A stretch of 64,000 nt of DNA from Gemmatimonadales bacterium (GTDB lineage Bacteria > Gemmatimonadota > Gemmatimonadetes > Gemmatimonadales > JACORV01), in contig DATJUT010000063.1 of assembly GCA_035502185.1 (NCBI GenBank), forward strand, positions 1-64,000, read 5' to 3'. Shown here piece after piece: positions 62,319 through 64,000 of this stretch. The first letter of the stretch is position 1. Each line of letters opens with the position of its first letter. Made by a program: the position numbers and the translations under genes. The notes below the pieces were generated by a model that was given only the letters and a program-made list of their open reading frames with translations, ran no database searches and was not told the DNA's origin.

Positions 62319-62344
62319 GGCGCCTCGCCATCGGGCGAGGCGCC
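62319..62344 (+). terminator. GC hairpin between receptor and next gene
   Basis: A perfect 11-bp stem (62319-62329 with 62334-62344) closes a four-base loop, 15 bases after the receptor stop. No U-tract follows. It could partly terminate or stabilise the receptor mRNA, lowering expression of the next gene. Confidence 0.5.
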
Positions 62345-62370
62345 GTGGGCGCAACGTTCAAGGAGTCCGC

Positions 62371-64000
62371 ATGCAATCGAGAGTGCTACAGCGTCTGGCG
62401 CTGGCGGCGGTTCTGGTGCTCGGGGCGGGTGTCTCGGTCGTCTCGACGGCCGTGGCCCGGCCGTCGCGCCCGATCACCCGGGCCGCGCGCGGCGGGTTCA
62501 ACCTGTTCCAGGGATCGATCGGCCTGCGGCTGCACGCCAACCGCGTCGACTGCAACTGGCTGACCAACTTCGGGAACCAGTGCACCAACCCCTACGGCTC
62601 GGGCACCATCGAGGCCGGCTTCTGGCCCAACGGCTCGCCGGACAGCTACATCTTCAACAGCGGCCTGCAGATCGCCGGGACGGTGTGCTATAACCCGCCG
62701 AGCTGCACGCAGGCCGGCGTGTGGGCCGGAGACACCGTGGGCACGTTCTTCATGGACGCCCGCGGCGACCAGCGGCAGGGCGACGCCGTCACCAACATCT
62801 TCGACGGGCTGAACGCCGACGACATCGCCGCCTGGCCTACGGCCGCGAACGTCAACGACCCGACCCTGTACAACAAGGCCCTGCTGGGGCGCAAGACCAT
62901 CTCCCAGCAGGACACCTGGGTGCGGTATTGGGACGGCAACCCCTCCCTGTCGACGGGCCGCAAGCACGCGATGGGCGTCCTGGTCGAGCAGCGGGGCCTG
63001 CTGTGGAACTACCCGAGCGGGAACGAGGACATCCTCTACTTCCTGTTCCGGTTCATCAACATCACGTCCCTGAACCGCACGGACTACCAGGCGCTGGAGG
63101 ACAGCGCCGGGTACTCCAGCGCCGACGTCGACAGGATCGTCGCCATCGCGCAGGACTTCCACAACCGCGCGCAGGCCGCCTACGGGGTGACGGTGCCCGC
63201 CAGTGGCTTCACGTTCCACAACATGTTCGCGGCCTTCTACCAGGACGCGGACGAGGGGAACGCGAGCTACAACTATTCCCAGGCCGTCCTGCCGTTCTCG
63301 CTGGTCTCGGTGATGAAGGCCGACTACCGCGAGCCGCTGTGGCAGTACCCGGCCAACATCTTCGGCGACCCCTTCTACCCGGCCCCCGGGTACGAGGCCG
63401 CCAAATACCTGAAGAGCCCGATCGATCCGTCGACCGGCCGCGAGTTCGGCATCAGCATGTGGAGCAACACGTGCAACGGCTGCGGCCTCATGAACGACCC
63501 GGTCGGCGTGAGCCAGATGTACCGGTTCCTTTCGGGACACGTGACACCGTCCCTGGGTGACGGCGTCTGCAACTCGAACCCCATCGTCCTGCACACCTGC
63601 GCCTCGCTGCAGGCGTATGCCGACACCCGCTACTTCGAGTCGTCGGGCCCGTTCGACATGGCCCCCGGGCAGTCGTCGGTGATCGTGGTCGCGCTGGTCT
63701 TCGCGGCGCCGCTGCATAATTGGGCGGCGACGAGCAACGGCATCTACGCGATGCCGGCGGGCAGCATCCAGAACTACATCAACGCGAACCTGGTGGACAC
63801 GTACCTGCCGGGTTACCCGCCGCAGCCGGACACCCTGGCCCTCGCCGGGACCGGTGGCGGGACTCGCGTCTGCCTCGCCGCTTGCACCGCCGCTGCGACC
63901 ATCCGGGACCCGGTCGAGCGCCCGATGGGGTGGGGTCAGTTCAGCGACCTCAACGGCGATGGCATCATCGAGCAGGACGAGGTCCAGACCGCGCCCCGCT
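62371..64000 (+). CDS. Large exported protein, partial (3' end beyond window)
   Basis: At least 543 residues are encoded, cut by the right edge. The signal peptide is LALAAVLVLGAGVSVVSTAVA. The body is cysteine-containing and rich in aromatic and glycine residues (WLTNFGNQCTNPYGSG), with no named family recognised. Near the visible end an EF-hand-like calcium loop, DLNGDGIIEQDE, appears. ATG 62371 follows AAGGAG. Its position after a TonB-dependent receptor suggests a cell-surface partner, comparable to SusD-type lipoproteins in arrangement only; no lipobox is seen. Confidence 0.8.
   Translation, partial: MQSRVLQRLALAAVLVLGAGVSVVSTAVARPSRPITRAARGGFNLFQGSIGLRLHANRVDCNWLTNFGNQCTNPYGSGTIEAGFWPNGSPDSYIFNSGLQIAGTVCYNPPSCTQAGVWAGDTVGTFFMDARGDQRQGDAVTNIFDGLNADDIAAWPTAANVNDPTLYNKALLGRKTISQQDTWVRYWDGNPSLSTGRKHAMGVLVEQRGLLWNYPSGNEDILYFLFRFINITSLNRTDYQALEDSAGYSSADVDRIVAIAQDFHNRAQAAYGVTVPASGFTFHNMFAAFYQDADEGNASYNYSQAVLPFSLVSVMKADYREPLWQYPANIFGDPFYPAPGYEAAKYLKSPIDPSTGREFGISMWSNTCNGCGLMNDPVGVSQMYRFLSGHVTPSLGDGVCNSNPIVLHTCASLQAYADTRYFESSGPFDMAPGQSSVIVVALVFAAPLHNWAATSNGIYAMPAGSIQNYINANLVDTYLPGYPPQPDTLALAGTGGGTRVCLAACTAAATIRDPVERPMGWGQFSDLNGDGIIEQDEVQTAPR

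Noticed and set aside
58866-62354. 1162-codon minus-strand open frame opposite the TonB receptor gene
   Set aside because: The plus strand encodes a receptor with signal peptide, plug and C-terminal Phe. The minus frame is a low-complexity Arg/Val/His-rich shadow.

Overview
This is a GC-rich, densely coding 64 kb chromosomal segment of a Gram-negative-type bacterium. Exported proteins include a TonB-dependent receptor, small outer-membrane beta-barrels, an S46 dipeptidyl-peptidase, an M28B carboxypeptidase and lipoproteins. The combination of an acidobacterial-type PadR regulator with an ADOP orphan permease, S46 and M28B peptidases, HEAT-repeat proteins and many overlapping start/stop codons is most consistent with Gemmatimonadota. 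That placement is an inference from gene content: no rRNA, tRNA or universal marker set lies in the window. I saw no phage, transposon, IS element or CRISPR array.

Layout. 1-3.3 kb: a redox operon (aldo/keto reductase, cupin, zinc alcohol dehydrogenase cut by the left edge) divergent from a LysR regulator. 3.4-6.4 kb: PadR plus ADOP permease. 6.4-7.2 kb: ArsR plus VOC protein. 7.4-10.8 kb: a tightly coupled ECF sigma, membrane anti-sigma-like and two exported HEAT-repeat genes. 11-16 kb: HD-GYP phosphodiesterase, membrane protein, EF-P with an unusual tip residue, hybrid histidine kinase, LssY_C protein. 16-20.3 kb: proline dehydrogenase, GlpD and an alkyl-DHAP-synthase-like flavoprotein. 20.3-24.7 kb: M28B peptidase, rhomboid protease, KirBac channel, small membrane protein. 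24.7-29.3 kb: 16-residue-repeat surface protein, YpdA-like reductase, TauE/SafE with DUF1634, zinc alcohol dehydrogenase. 29.3-34.4 kb: polytopic GT-C-like protein, S46 peptidase, TPR protein. 34.4-40.5 kb: Ig-like lipoprotein, ADP-forming acyl-CoA ligase, cyclic-nucleotide-binding protein, CDP-alcohol phosphatidyltransferase, two small outer-membrane proteins, OsmC, and a small protein behind a hairpin leader. 40.5-46 kb: phospholipase D-like enzyme, DsbA-like and VKOR proteins, UspA, acetyl-CoA synthetase, cold-shock gene with a structured leader. 46-49.4 kb: STAS protein and ccmABCD haem export genes. 49.5-56.6 kb: aquaporin, then a six-gene co-directional biosynthetic cluster (radical SAM, geranylgeranyl-reductase-like FAD enzyme, flavin reductase, methyltransferase, SRPBCC, ketosynthase) preceded by a DUF92 gene. 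56.7-58.5 kb: V4R-like protein coupled to an M24 peptidase. 58.9-64 kb: TonB-dependent receptor and a secreted protein cut by the right edge.

Candidate for an undescribed system: the six-gene cluster at 50229-55799 is the strongest, because four of its genes are joined by 4-base overlaps and its enzymes fit a modified lipid or polyketide but match no pathway I can name. The sigma/anti-sigma/HEAT operon (7384-10788) and the cold-shock leader, where a hairpin loop is complementary to the ribosome binding site, are the next most interesting.

Regulatory style. Several genes have a -10-like hexamer (TATAGT, TAGGTT, TATCAT, TATGAT) only 5-9 bases before the start codon and no Shine-Dalgarno sequence, which suggests leaderless mRNAs. 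Others have strong GGAGG sites. Several convergent gene junctions carry GC-rich perfect hairpins without a U-tract.
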